NCBI GenBank assembly: GCA_016867695.1
Contig: VGIY01000035.1
Coordinates: 1 to 14,167 of the forward strand
Length of the DNA stretch: 14,167 nucleotides
Source of the DNA: Candidatus Eiseniibacteriota bacterium
GTDB lineage: Bacteria; Eisenbacteria; RBG-16-71-46; CAIMUX01; WJJG01
Reading direction: 5' to 3'
The notes under the pieces were generated by a model that saw only the letters and a program-made list of their open reading frames with translations, had not been told where the DNA came from and did not search any database. Shown piece after piece: positions 1-7,810 of the stretch. Within the stretch, counting starts at the first letter, position 1; every line of letters starts with the position of its first letter. Position numbers and translations under genes: made by a program.

Positions 1-3000
1 CCGCAGCAGGTCGAGGACTCCCAGGCGATCTCGAGGGTCTCCCCGGGGCTGAGCCGCTCGCCCCCGGCGGGCGCGGTCACGCGCAGCGCACAGGGATCGG
101 TCAGGATCGAGAAGGTGGCATCGCTCGCGTCGCTCGCCACGCCGGCGGCGTCGGTCACCCGCAGCCGGTAGCCGCCTCCACCGGGCCCGCAGGAGAACAC
201 GGTGAACGCGTAGCTCCCGGTGTTGGGCGCCGCCGGCGCGATCAGCGCGCAGACGGCATCCTCGTGGAGCAGCTCCAGCGCGACCGTCGTCCCGCAGCAG
301 GCGCCCGCGTCCCAGTGCAACGTCACCGTTCGACCAACGCAGAGCGTCTCGCCCCCGTTCGGCGAGGTCACCGTGAGCGCGCACTCGCCGGCGATCTCGA
401 AGGGACCCTCGCCGTCCGCCGACCGCAGCGTCGAGAGGTCCGTGACGCGCACCTGGTAGCCGTCCGGCCCTCCCGCGCAGGCGGCGGCCGGCCACTCGTA
501 GCTTCCGTCGTTCTCCGTCTCCCCCGCGATCTCCGCGCAGACCTCGTCGTTGCGCAGCAGCTCGATCCTGACCAACTCCCCGCAGCAGGCGCCTCTCTCC
601 CAGGCGATCGCGACCGCATCCCCGGGGCAGAACGATTGCCCCGACGCCGGCGCCGTCACCCGCAGCTCGCACTCAGGAGCGATCCGCAGCGTCTCGCCGC
701 TCTCGGCGCTCTGCAGGGTGAGCGGGTCGGTCACGCGCACGCGGTAGCCCTCGTCCGCGCCCGGGCAGGGGGCGACGACCCAGGCGTACTCGCCCGAGTT
801 GGAGGCCGCGGCGGCGATCGTCTGGCAGACCACGCCCTCGTGGAGCAGCTCCAGCAGCACCGTCTGGCCGCAACAGGAGCCGCTCTGCCAGGCGATCAGG
901 CACTCGCTGCCGGTGCAGAGCAGTTCCCCGCCGGACGGATGGAGCAACGACAGGGCGCAGGGCTGCTCGATCGCCCAGACGTCGTCGCTCGCGTCGCCGG
1001 CGCCCGTCTGCGGATCGGTCACCCGCACGGCGTAGCCGCTCCCGGGCCCGGCGCAAGCATCGGCCGTCCACGAGAAGTGGCCGTCGTTCTCGGTCGCCGC
1101 GGCGATCGTCGCGCACGGCTCGCCGTCGAAGAGGAGCTCCACGCTCACCGTCTGTCCGCATCCGCCCCTTGTCTGCCAGGCGATCGCCACGCTCTCGCCC
1201 GGGCAGAAGACCTCCCCGCCATTGGGGGCCGTGAGCTCGATGGCGCAGGGAGTGGTGATCGAGAAGGGCGCGGCGCTCTCGAAGGCCAGCCCGCTCGCCA
1301 GGTCGGTCACCCGCAGCCGGTAGCCCTCGGCATTCTCGCCGCAGCGCTGCACGACCCAGGCGAGACTGCCGTCGTTCTCGGTGGACGCGGCGATCGGCAG
1401 GCAGACCCCTTCTCCGAGCAGCAGGTCGACTCTCACCCAGGAACCGCACGTCCCCGATGCGCTCCAGGCGATCTCCAGGCCCTCCCCGACGCGCAGCGCG
1501 GCGCCTCCCGCGGGCGCGAGGATCTCGATCCCGCAGGCCGACGGGGGTTCGACGATCACGAAGGGCGCGGCGCTCTCGTCCGCCGCCGTTCCGCCCCGCT
1601 CGGCGACGCGGATGGTGAAGCCTCCGCCCGCCGGGCCGCAGGGAGCGACGATCCAGGCGAAGCCGCCGTCGTTGGCCGTGGACAGGGCCAGCGTGTCGCA
1701 GGGGACGCCGTCGAGCAGCAGCGTGATGCCGACGGAGTCGGCGCAGTCGCCATGAGAGCTCCAGGCGATCGGCAGCTCCGCGCCCATCTCATAGACGCCG
1801 CCGCCGGCGGGGGCGATGAGCGTCAGGCTGCAGGGCACCGGCGCGGGGTCGATGCGAAAGACGCCCGCGCTCGTCGCCGCCGCCGAGCCGCCCCGTTCCC
1901 TGACCCGCAGCGCGTAGCCCTCGCTCTCGCCGGCGCATGGGACCGCGATCCAGTCGAAGCTGCCGTCATTCGGCGTCGCCGCCGCCAGGAGCGCGCACGG
2001 CGTGCCCGCGCGCAGCAGCTCGATCGAGACCGAGTCGGCGCAGGCGCCCGAGGCGCTCCACGAGACGGCGACCCCGTCCCCCGCGCGAAAGGCCATGCCG
2101 TCGCCCGGCGAGAGAAGGGCGAGATGGCAGGGCAGCGGCGCGGGGAGGATCGCGAAGGTCCCGTCGCTGGTGTCGCCCGCCGGCCGGGGAGCTGAGGACT
2201 CGCTGACCCTGACGGCGTATCCGCTCGCGGCCGGGCCGCAGGGTTCCGCGATCCAGGTGTAGACGCCGTCGCCGCCGGGGCAAACGGCGATCGTCGCGCA
2301 GTGCGAGCCGTCCCGCAGCAGCTCGAGCGTGACCGAGTCGGCGCACGCGCCCGACGATTCCCAGGCGATCGACACCGGATCCCCCGCCGTGTAGGTCTCG
2401 CCGCCGTTCGGCGACACGAGCCCCAGCGCGCACGCCTCGGCGGGCGGCGGGACGATCACGAACGTCCCCGGGCTCTCGTCGGCCACTCCCCAGGCTGGAT
2501 CGGTGACCCGGATCGAGTAGCCGCTCGAGTCCCCACCGCAGGGCTCGGCCGCCCAAGCGAAGGACGTGGCCGCGGCGGCCGCGGCGGCGATCGTCGCGCA
2601 CGCCAGGCCGTCGCGAAGGAGCTCCAGCCTGACGGAGTCGCCGCAGGCGGACCCGGCTTCCCAGGCGACGAGCAGCGTCTCCCCGACGCGCACGCGCTCC
2701 CCCCCGAGCGGAGCCGTCAGCCGGAGCGAGCAGACCGGCGCGGGGCGCGAGCGGATCGAGAACTCGCCGTCGCTGGCGTCGGCCTGGCCGCCGGGAAGGA
2801 CGACCACGCGGACCCGATAGGCCAGGCTGTCGGCGCCGCAGGGGCTGCAGAGCCAGGCGTGCTCCCCCGTGTCGGGGATCGCGGCGGCGATGGTGTCGCA
2901 GACTGCGCCGTCGCGGATCAGCTCCAGCCGGACCTGTGACCCGCAGGGCCCGTCCGTGGACCAGAGGATCGTGTGGACCGAGCCGGCGACGAGCCACTCT

Positions 3001-3032
3001 CCCCCGTTGGGCGAGACGACCGCGAGCCTGCA
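1..3032 (-). repeat. Protein-level tandem repeat: ten full and one partial Ig-like units of 96-101 residues
   Basis: The first cysteine codon of successive units lies at 3032, 2732, 2432, 2129, 1832, 1535, 1247, 959, 671, 383 and 92, all in one frame. Unit lengths are therefore 100, 100, 101, 99, 99, 96, 96, 96, 96 and 97 codons. DNA identity between units is moderate, so this is an old, diverged domain array rather than a recent amplification. The distal units (from about 1250 downward) are more uniform in length and richer in cysteine. Confidence 0.85.
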
Positions 3033-3122
3033 GCGCGGGCTCTCCGGGCTCTTGTCGCCGCAGGTCGTCGCCAGGAGCGCGAGGGCCAGGACCGGGATCA
3101 CGGATCCGGAGTGCCGGAGCAT
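1..3122 (-). CDS. Probable lipoprotein of tandem cysteine-rich Kre9/KNH-like Ig domains (3' end outside window)
   Basis: The frame is open from ATG at 3122 to the window edge (1040 codons). The start follows an AGGAGG-type ribosome site about 9 nt upstream. Residues 1-20 are a short signal peptide and Cys21 in a LATTC context is the likely lipidation site, although Thr at -1 is atypical for a lipobox. A short linker leads into ten full and one partial Ig-like repeats beginning near residues 31, 131, 231, 332, 431, 530, 626, 722, 818, 914 and 1011. Each repeat shows P-N/A-G-G-E near its start, an I-x-W strand, L-E-L-L-x-D-G, G-x-Y/F-x-W, Y-x-[IVL]-R-V and a closing F-x-I strand. This matches the Kre9/KNH (Ser-Thr-rich) domain family of secreted proteins. 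Each repeat also carries four to seven cysteines, which is odd for this fold and suggests disulfides. A surface or adhesive role is inference; no enzyme domain is visible. Confidence 0.85.
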   Translation of the reverse strand, partial: MLRHSGSVIPVLALALLATTCGDKSPESPRCRLAVVSPNGGEWLVAGSVHTILWSTDGPCGSQVRLELIRDGAVCDTIAAAIPDTGEHAWLCSPCGADSLAYRVRVVVLPGGQADASDGEFSIRSRPAPVCSLRLTAPLGGERVRVGETLLVAWEAGSACGDSVRLELLRDGLACATIAAAAAAATSFAWAAEPCGGDSSGYSIRVTDPAWGVADESPGTFVIVPPPAEACALGLVSPNGGETYTAGDPVSIAWESSGACADSVTLELLRDGSHCATIAVCPGGDGVYTWIAEPCGPAASGYAVRVSESSAPRPAGDTSDGTFAILPAPLPCHLALLSPGDGMAFRAGDGVAVSWSASGACADSVSIELLRAGTPCALLAAATPNDGSFDWIAVPCAGESEGYALRVRERGGSAAATSAGVFRIDPAPVPCSLTLIAPAGGGVYEMGAELPIAWSSHGDCADSVGITLLLDGVPCDTLALSTANDGGFAWIVAPCGPAGGGFTIRVAERGGTAADESAAPFVIVEPPSACGIEILAPAGGAALRVGEGLEIAWSASGTCGSWVRVDLLLGEGVCLPIAASTENDGSLAWVVQRCGENAEGYRLRVTDLASGLAFESAAPFSITTPCAIELTAPNGGEVFCPGESVAIAWQTRGGCGQTVSVELLFDGEPCATIAAATENDGHFSWTADACAGPGSGYAVRVTDPQTGAGDASDDVWAIEQPCALSLLHPSGGELLCTGSECLIAWQSGSCCGQTVLLELLHEGVVCQTIAAAASNSGEYAWVVAPCPGADEGYRVRVTDPLTLQSAESGETLRIAPECELRVTAPASGQSFCPGDAVAIAWERGACCGELVRIELLRNDEVCAEIAGETENDGSYEWPAAACAGGPDGYQVRVTDLSTLRSADGEGPFEIAGECALTVTSPNGGETLCVGRTVTLHWDAGACCGTTVALELLHEDAVCALIAPAAPNTGSYAFTVFSCGPGGGGYRLRVTDAAGVASDASDATFSILTDPCALRVTAPAGGERLSPGETLEIAWESSTCC

Positions 3123-3194
3123 CTTTCCAACCCTCCTGTGCCGATGCAGACCGTGGCGTCCCCGCGGCTCACGGGGCAGGCGCAGGCGCGGACC

Positions 3195-3229
3195 GCGGCC
3201 CGCCGCTCCGCAGCGCGGCGGCGAGCCGC
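3195..3229 (-). terminator. Strong GC hairpin directly after the LVIVD gene stop
   Basis: Two 12-nt arms at 3195-3206 and 3218-3229 pair along their full length with one G-U pair, around an 11-nt loop. The hairpin begins on the base after the stop codon. No U-tract follows, so it could be a terminator of the kind seen in GC-rich genomes or a 3'-end stabiliser. It separates the LVIVD gene from the lipoprotein gene 107 nt downstream. Confidence 0.45.
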
Positions 3230-5554
3230 TCAACGAACGACGATCAGCCGTGCCGACTCCTCCAGCTGTCCCCACTGCAGCCGGACGAAGTAGACGCCCC
3301 GCGGCACGACCCGTAGAGCCTCGTCGCGGCCGTCCCAGGGAAGGCGATGCTCGCCCGCGCCGAGCGGCCCGTCGTGCAGCCTGCGCAGGCAACGCCCGCT
3401 CGGGTCGAAGATCGCGACTCCCGCCGGCCCTCCCGCGGGCAGGTGGAAGCGCACTTCCGTCCCGCCGGTCAGCGGATTCGGCGAGGGGGGCGCCAGCATG
3501 AGCCGCGGGCCGCGCCGGACCATGGGCGCCGAAGCCGAGGTCGCGCACTGCGCGGGAAGGACATCCAGCCCGATCCATTCGACCGTGACATAGACGCTCT
3601 CGCCGCGGACCACGGGCCCGCCCAGGTTGCAGTAGTCGTAGCCCCCAGGCACCCACATGCCGCCGGCGGGAACGGGGCGGACGGGGTCCGCCAGGCTGTA
3701 GATCTGCACCCAGGCCGGATCGGTGGACGCGGCGTACAGGTGACTGCCGGTGGCCGCCAGCCCCCCGGCACGGACCAGGTTCTGAAGGCGGTGGAAGCCC
3801 CGGCTCACCGGCAGCAGGGGATTCGAGATGTCCACGACCTGTAGCGAATCGGCGGACATTCCCCGAGACAGATAGAGGTAGTCGCCGCTCGCCGTCAGGC
3901 CGTAGCTCTCGGGATACGCCGGAGCGGCCGGCAGGGCCGCGACGATGACCGGAGCCGCCGGCTGCGAGACATCGACGACGACGAGCGCGGACTCGGAATC
4001 CGTCAGACCGACGAAAGCATAGTCGCCGGCGACTTCCAGCCCGACGGGGAATCCGGGCAACTCGAGCGCCCCGATGATGGGCAGCGTGTCCGCCGCGGAG
4101 CCGTCGACGACCCGCAGCGCGGGTCCTACGAGGGGGTATCCCGCGTCAAGCAGGTAGGCGCGGTCTCCGACCGCCTCGATGTCGAGCGTGGTCCCGACCG
4201 TGGCCGCCGAGCCCCGCAAGATCGGATTCAGCGGGTCGGAGACATCGACGCGGCACACGGCCCCGTACTGGCCGACATAGGCGTAGTGACCGGCCACGCT
4301 CACGCACTCTGCGGGACCCACGTCCGCGTACCCCGCCGGCACCGGCGCCGAGGGATCGCTGACATCCATGACCTGGAGCCCGCCGTTGTACGGGCCCTCC
4401 ACGACAGTCAGATAGGCGTGGTGGTCGAGGACGTCGAGCCCGCGTGTGCAGCCTTGGACCTGCGCGCCGCCGACGGCCTCCGGCAGCGAGAGCGAGGCGA
4501 TATCCACGACCTGCATGCCGCCCAGGCCACCGACGAAGGCGTGGTCTCCGGAGATCCCGCAGCCGACGGCGGAAACCTGCACTCCGGCCAGCACTGCGGG
4601 CGCGCCAGGATCGGCGACATCGATCGCGGTGATCCCCTGGCGCACTCTCGAGACGAACAGCACGTCCCCGGCCAGGGTGAGCCCACGGGCGCCCGGCATA
4701 TCCAGGGTGGCGACGACGCCGGGAAGCAGGATATTGGAGACATCCACGACGACCAGGTCCAGATCAGAGATGGCGAAGGCGTGCGTGGGCGTGGTCGTGA
4801 CGGCAATCCGTCCTTCGGCCGGAATCGTGTGCATGACCCAGGGGGCCGAGGGATCGGAGACATCGACGATCAGCAGACCCGCGTAGCAGCCCAGGTAGGC
4901 GTAGTCCCCCCGCACCGACACGGCGTAGCCGTCCCACCAGTGTCCGGGCGGAAGCTCCGGCAGCGTTCCCTCGACCTGCGGGCTCTCCGGCACCGAGACA
5001 TCGACGATGACCAGTCCCTGCAGGAGGCTCGCGACGTAGGCGTAGTCCCCCTGCACCGCGATCCCGGTGGTATGGTCATCGATCGGCAGCGACCCGACGG
5101 TCGACAGCGAGAGGGGGTCGCTGATGTCGAGGATCCGCAGGGCCCCGTCTCCCCACGCTCCGTGCACCACATAGGCGTAGTCCCCGGAGAGCGCGATGCC
5201 CTCGGGGTGGCCGGGGAGAGGCGAGATCTCGACGGCGTGGATGTCGGTCGGGTCGGCGATGTCGACGACGACCAGGCCGAACTGGGAGTGCAGGGCGAAG
5301 GCGTGGTCGCCGCGAATGGCGACGTCCCCGAACCACTCGACGGACTCGAGACCGCCGATCCAGCGCATGTGCTGGAGGTAGTCGGCGCAGGCCCCCCGTG
5401 CTGGGGGAGCCGGGAACAGCGAGGCGACGAGGATCAGCGCCGGGAGCAGGGCCGGCGCCCGCGGCGGGCGCGGACCTGCGGCGACGGCGCCTCCCCCGAT
5501 TCCCGCCCAGAGCCCGGCGGGCGTGAGCTTCGATCCGATGGCGTGGATGCGCAT
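3230..5554 (-). CDS. Secreted LVIVD-repeat beta-propeller protein with C-terminal FlgD-type Ig/sorting domain
   Basis: 774 residues from the ATG at 5554, chosen because AGGAGG lies 6 nt upstream and a signal-like segment follows. The frame is open further upstream but has no comparable ribosome site. Residues about 33-53 are a hydrophobic export segment ending near PPARGAC. Next come about 13 LVIVD repeats of roughly 45 residues, each with a core such as GLVIVDVSDP or GLQVVDIS followed by a short loop and G-x-Y-A-Y/F-V. That is enough for two seven-bladed propellers. The last 80 or so residues begin with SPNP and hold a W-x-G-x-D ... PRGVYFVRL pattern typical of FlgD-like Ig domains that end exported proteins in FCB-type bacteria. 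The role is probably a cell-surface or secreted binding protein; the ligand is unknown. It precedes the Ig-repeat lipoprotein gene on the same strand. Confidence 0.85.
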   Translation of the reverse strand: MRIHAIGSKLTPAGLWAGIGGGAVAAGPRPPRAPALLPALILVASLFPAPPARGACADYLQHMRWIGGLESVEWFGDVAIRGDHAFALHSQFGLVVVDIADPTDIHAVEISPLPGHPEGIALSGDYAYVVHGAWGDGALRILDISDPLSLSTVGSLPIDDHTTGIAVQGDYAYVASLLQGLVIVDVSVPESPQVEGTLPELPPGHWWDGYAVSVRGDYAYLGCYAGLLIVDVSDPSAPWVMHTIPAEGRIAVTTTPTHAFAISDLDLVVVDVSNILLPGVVATLDMPGARGLTLAGDVLFVSRVRQGITAIDVADPGAPAVLAGVQVSAVGCGISGDHAFVGGLGGMQVVDIASLSLPEAVGGAQVQGCTRGLDVLDHHAYLTVVEGPYNGGLQVMDVSDPSAPVPAGYADVGPAECVSVAGHYAYVGQYGAVCRVDVSDPLNPILRGSAATVGTTLDIEAVGDRAYLLDAGYPLVGPALRVVDGSAADTLPIIGALELPGFPVGLEVAGDYAFVGLTDSESALVVVDVSQPAAPVIVAALPAAPAYPESYGLTASGDYLYLSRGMSADSLQVVDISNPLLPVSRGFHRLQNLVRAGGLAATGSHLYAASTDPAWVQIYSLADPVRPVPAGGMWVPGGYDYCNLGGPVVRGESVYVTVEWIGLDVLPAQCATSASAPMVRRGPRLMLAPPSPNPLTGGTEVRFHLPAGGPAGVAIFDPSGRCLRRLHDGPLGAGEHRLPWDGRDEALRVVPRGVYFVRLQWGQLEESARLIVVR

Positions 5555-6214
5555 GGCGGCCTCCTGATTCGTGGGCGCGGCTTCTCGGTTCACATGCCCA
5601 CTTCCAAAGGCACGCGCCGTGCCGGGAGGACAGGGGGGGCGGAGGAGTTCCGGGAGAGCTCGCCAACTACTTGCCGGTCCTTGCATTGGGAGCGCGAGGC
5701 ATCGGGGGAGGATTCGCGGATGGCCGGCGGGGCGGGACCGTCGTTGTCCGATCGGGCAAGTCGGGCATGTCCGATCCGGGCAGCGCCCCCCGGCGCCCGG
5801 GCACGATTCCGGGCGAGGGCGCGCGCCGTCACGGTGCGCGCGCACGCTCGCGGTGGCGCGATCACGGTTCGGGATCACGCTCGCCTGCGCCCCCGCCCTG
5901 GAACCCCCGTCGACCGCCGCGATGGCGGCCGAGATCAGGAAGCGCAGGAGCCGTGCCAGGCGGGCGCGAGAATGGAACTCACAGCGCGGGAAGGGATTGC
6001 GATGCCGGGGGGAGGCGAGCGCAGGCCGCGCCCCCCCGCCGTCGCCAACAGGCGTTGTAGGCGGATCACCCCGGGTTTGCGCGGCCGGGGGCGAGCGGGC
6101 GCCGGCCGGCTGGGGGCTGGCAGGCGCGGCCTGGCCGGGGGCTAGCAGGCGCGGCCTGGCCGGGCGCGCCGCTGACAGTTCCGTTGGCGTTGCGCTCCGT
6201 CCCGAGATCCGCTC
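5555..6214. other. Gene-free stretch of about 660 bp
   Basis: No frame here gives a recognisable protein. The open frames are arginine- and alanine-rich readings of GC-rich DNA without ribosome sites. The stretch lies downstream of ccdA and upstream of the LVIVD gene, so it should hold the end of the first unit and the promoter of the second, but I could not pick a convincing -35/-10 pair. A 25-bp direct repeat lies at 6112-6161. A GC hairpin (GGCGCG arms) at 6148-6170 overlaps its second copy and could act as a weak ccdA terminator. Confidence 0.6.
6112..6161. repeat. 25-bp direct repeat, two adjacent copies
   Basis: Copies at 6112-6136 and 6137-6161 differ at one position (G6119 against A6144). 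The end of the second copy forms part of a GC-rich hairpin at 6148-6170. The repeat lies just downstream of ccdA. Confidence 0.8.
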
Positions 6215-6913
6215 TCAGTGCGCCGAGTGGACGAGGTAGACGCCGCCCAGAATGACAAGCACGCCGCAGGCCTGGCGCAGGCGCCGGGCGCCGGGCGAGC
6301 GCTCGGTCCAGTTCAGGTAGCGCTGCACCCAGCCCGCCCAGGTCCCCGCCAGCACGATCACCGCGCTGTGACCGACGCCGTAGAGGAAGAGCAGCATCAT
6401 GCCCCACAGCCAGTGGCTGGCGGAGACTTTCAGGGCCACGCCGAGCATCGGCGCCATGAAGGCGAAGGTGCAAGGGCCGACACCGACGCCGAAGAGCAGC
6501 CCGAGCGCGAGCGCCGCCCAGAGTCCCCTGCGCTGCCCCGCGGCCGGGCCCGAACCCTGCCAGGGCAGCGGGATGACGCCGAGGAAGTGCAGACCGAGCA
6601 GGAAGAAGACGAGCGCGATCGCGTAGTTTCCATAGCGGCCGACGTCGCCGAGCATGCGGCCCAGCGCTGCGGTGACGGCGCCGATGAGGGCGATCGTGAT
6701 CAGGATCCCGGCGGCGAAGACGAGCGCGGTGACGAAGGCGCGCCGCGTCGTCCGCGGGCCCTGCTGGCCGATGAAGGCGACGATCAGGGGGATGCTGGCC
6801 AGGTGACAGGGGCTGAGGACGATGCTCAGCACGCCCCAGGCGAGCGCCGCGCCGGCGGCGACGAGCACGGATCCCTGGACGGCGTCGGTCAGGACGGCGA
6901 AGAGCTGCTGCAT
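6215..6913 (-). CDS. ccdA: CcdA/DsbD-type transmembrane thiol-disulfide electron carrier
   Basis: 232 residues with about six hydrophobic membrane segments. Two conserved cysteines sit in the expected contexts: SPCHLASIP (Cys36) and GVGPCTFAF (Cys148), about 110 residues apart in the two halves. Proteins of this family take electrons from cytosolic thioredoxin and hand them to thioredoxin-fold partners outside the membrane. The ATG at 6913 has an AGGGAG site a few bases upstream. The gene lies 169 nt downstream of a membrane-tethered thioredoxin, its natural partner, and closes the arsenic cluster. The length fits the small CcdA class rather than full DsbD, which would carry two extra periplasmic domains. 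A role in cytochrome c maturation is possible in principle, but no cytochrome genes are near. Confidence 0.85.
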   Translation of the reverse strand: MQQLFAVLTDAVQGSVLVAAGAALAWGVLSIVLSPCHLASIPLIVAFIGQQGPRTTRRAFVTALVFAAGILITIALIGAVTAALGRMLGDVGRYGNYAIALVFFLLGLHFLGVIPLPWQGSGPAAGQRRGLWAALALGLLFGVGVGPCTFAFMAPMLGVALKVSASHWLWGMMLLFLYGVGHSAVIVLAGTWAGWVQRYLNWTERSPGARRLRQACGVLVILGGVYLVHSAH

Positions 6914-6950
6914 GGATCTCCCTCTCGCTGCGCGGCGACCTCGAGCGTCC

Positions 6951-7010
6951 GATGACGACGCGGGACGACCTCGGGCGCTCGATGACGACGCGGGACGACC
7001 CGGGCTCGTG
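6951..7010. repeat. 30-bp tandem repeat between the thioredoxin and ccdA genes
   Basis: Two adjacent 30-bp units begin with GATGACGACGCGGGACGACC at 6951 and 6981. Degenerate partial copies occur on both sides (6937-6950 and from 7011). No gene is visible in the 169-bp gap. Confidence 0.75.
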
Positions 7011-7082
7011 ATGACTCGGGAGCGAGCTCGGGGGGCGGCATCCGCGGCGGCGCCGGCCCGAAGCTGCGGCCCGGCGGACGCG

Positions 7083-7637
7083 CTAGCCCTTGGGGCGAGC
7101 CGCGTCCAGGTCGACGCCCAGTTCCTTCCACTTGTTCAGGATCGCCTCCTTGGACATGAACCCCTCGTGGCGGGCGAGTTCGCGACCGGCCGCATCGATG
7201 AAGATCTGCGTCGGGATCATGCGGATCCCGTAGCCCAAGGCCTCCTCGCGGCGCAGCTGCACGTCGATGAACTCGACCACCATGCGGCCCTGGTACTCCT
7301 TCGTCAGGTCCTCGAGGATCGGCGCCATCGTCTTGCAGGGGATGCAACCGCGCGACCCGAGGTCGACCAGCCGCGGCAACCCCACCCCTCCCGCGGCGGC
7401 GGGGAGCTCGCCCGCGCGGCCGGCCTGCGCCTCCGGGCCTGAAGAACCGGGCGCATCGGATGCGAGGAACTGCTCCACTGGTACTGCGGCGCCCTGCTCC
7501 GGAATGGCCACGGCGGCGGACGCCTCTCGCGAAACGCTCTGCACCGCGCCCGGCGAGGCACTCTCCTTCAGGTAGATCATCAGCGCGAGCGCCGCGAGGG
7601 CCGCGACGACGATGCCGATGCGGACTCCCTTGGTCAT
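7083..7637 (-). CDS. Membrane-anchored extracytoplasmic thioredoxin
   Basis: 184 residues. The start at 7637 has GAGGAG upstream. Residues about 8-23 form one N-terminal membrane segment preceded by a positive charge, so the rest should face outward. An Ala/Gly/Pro linker to about residue 85 is followed by a thioredoxin fold with active site GCIPCKTMAP (Cys98, Cys101), the VEFIDV strand and the cis-proline loop RMIPTQIF (Pro142). The redox motif CIPC and the membrane tether point to a disulfide reductase fed by the CcdA encoded just downstream. Its target could be the ArsF-like protein upstream or exported cysteine proteins; nothing in the sequence decides this. It is separated by 173 nt of 38-bp repeats from the preceding gene, so it may be co-transcribed or carry its own promoter. 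Confidence 0.85.
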   Translation of the reverse strand: MTKGVRIGIVVAALAALALMIYLKESASPGAVQSVSREASAAVAIPEQGAAVPVEQFLASDAPGSSGPEAQAGRAGELPAAAGGVGLPRLVDLGSRGCIPCKTMAPILEDLTKEYQGRMVVEFIDVQLRREEALGYGIRMIPTQIFIDAAGRELARHEGFMSKEAILNKWKELGVDLDAARPKG

Positions 7638-7664
7638 CGCTCAACTCCTCTCCGGCGCCGGGCC

Positions 7665-7778
7665 GATCGCCCGGCATGGCGCCCCACAGGCCTCGCCAGT
7701 GGGATCGCCCGCGACGGCGCCTCGCAAGGCCTGCCGGCATGATCGCCCGCCTCGGCGCTTCGCCGGGCCTCGCCGGAC
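7665..7778. repeat. 38-bp tandem repeat, three copies in the arsF-like to thioredoxin spacer
   Basis: Units start with GATCGCCCG at 7665, 7703 and 7741, exactly 38 bp apart, and share GGCGC, TCGC and GGCCT-GCC blocks at matching offsets. The copies are diverged, most of all the first. They fill most of the 173-bp spacer, with no gene or clear promoter visible in them. Confidence 0.8.
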
Positions 7779-7810
7779 ACCGTCATCCGATCCATCCGTG
7801 CCGGCGGCCC

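Noticed and set aside
264..2195. Long plus-strand open frame over the Ig-repeat region
   Set aside because: It is an Arg/Ala/Gly/Asp-rich antisense reading of a minus-strand gene with clear domain repeats, and has no ribosome site or recognisable motif.
5671..6145. Plus-strand small genes in the 5555-6214 gap
   Set aside because: The translations are Arg/Ala/Pro-rich without motifs, and no ribosome site or promoter supports them.
7665..7778. CRISPR-like array (three 38-bp units)
   Set aside because: The units are directly adjacent with no unique spacers, and no cas genes are present. The CARF-like domain nearby belongs to a sigma54 regulator, not to a type III effector.
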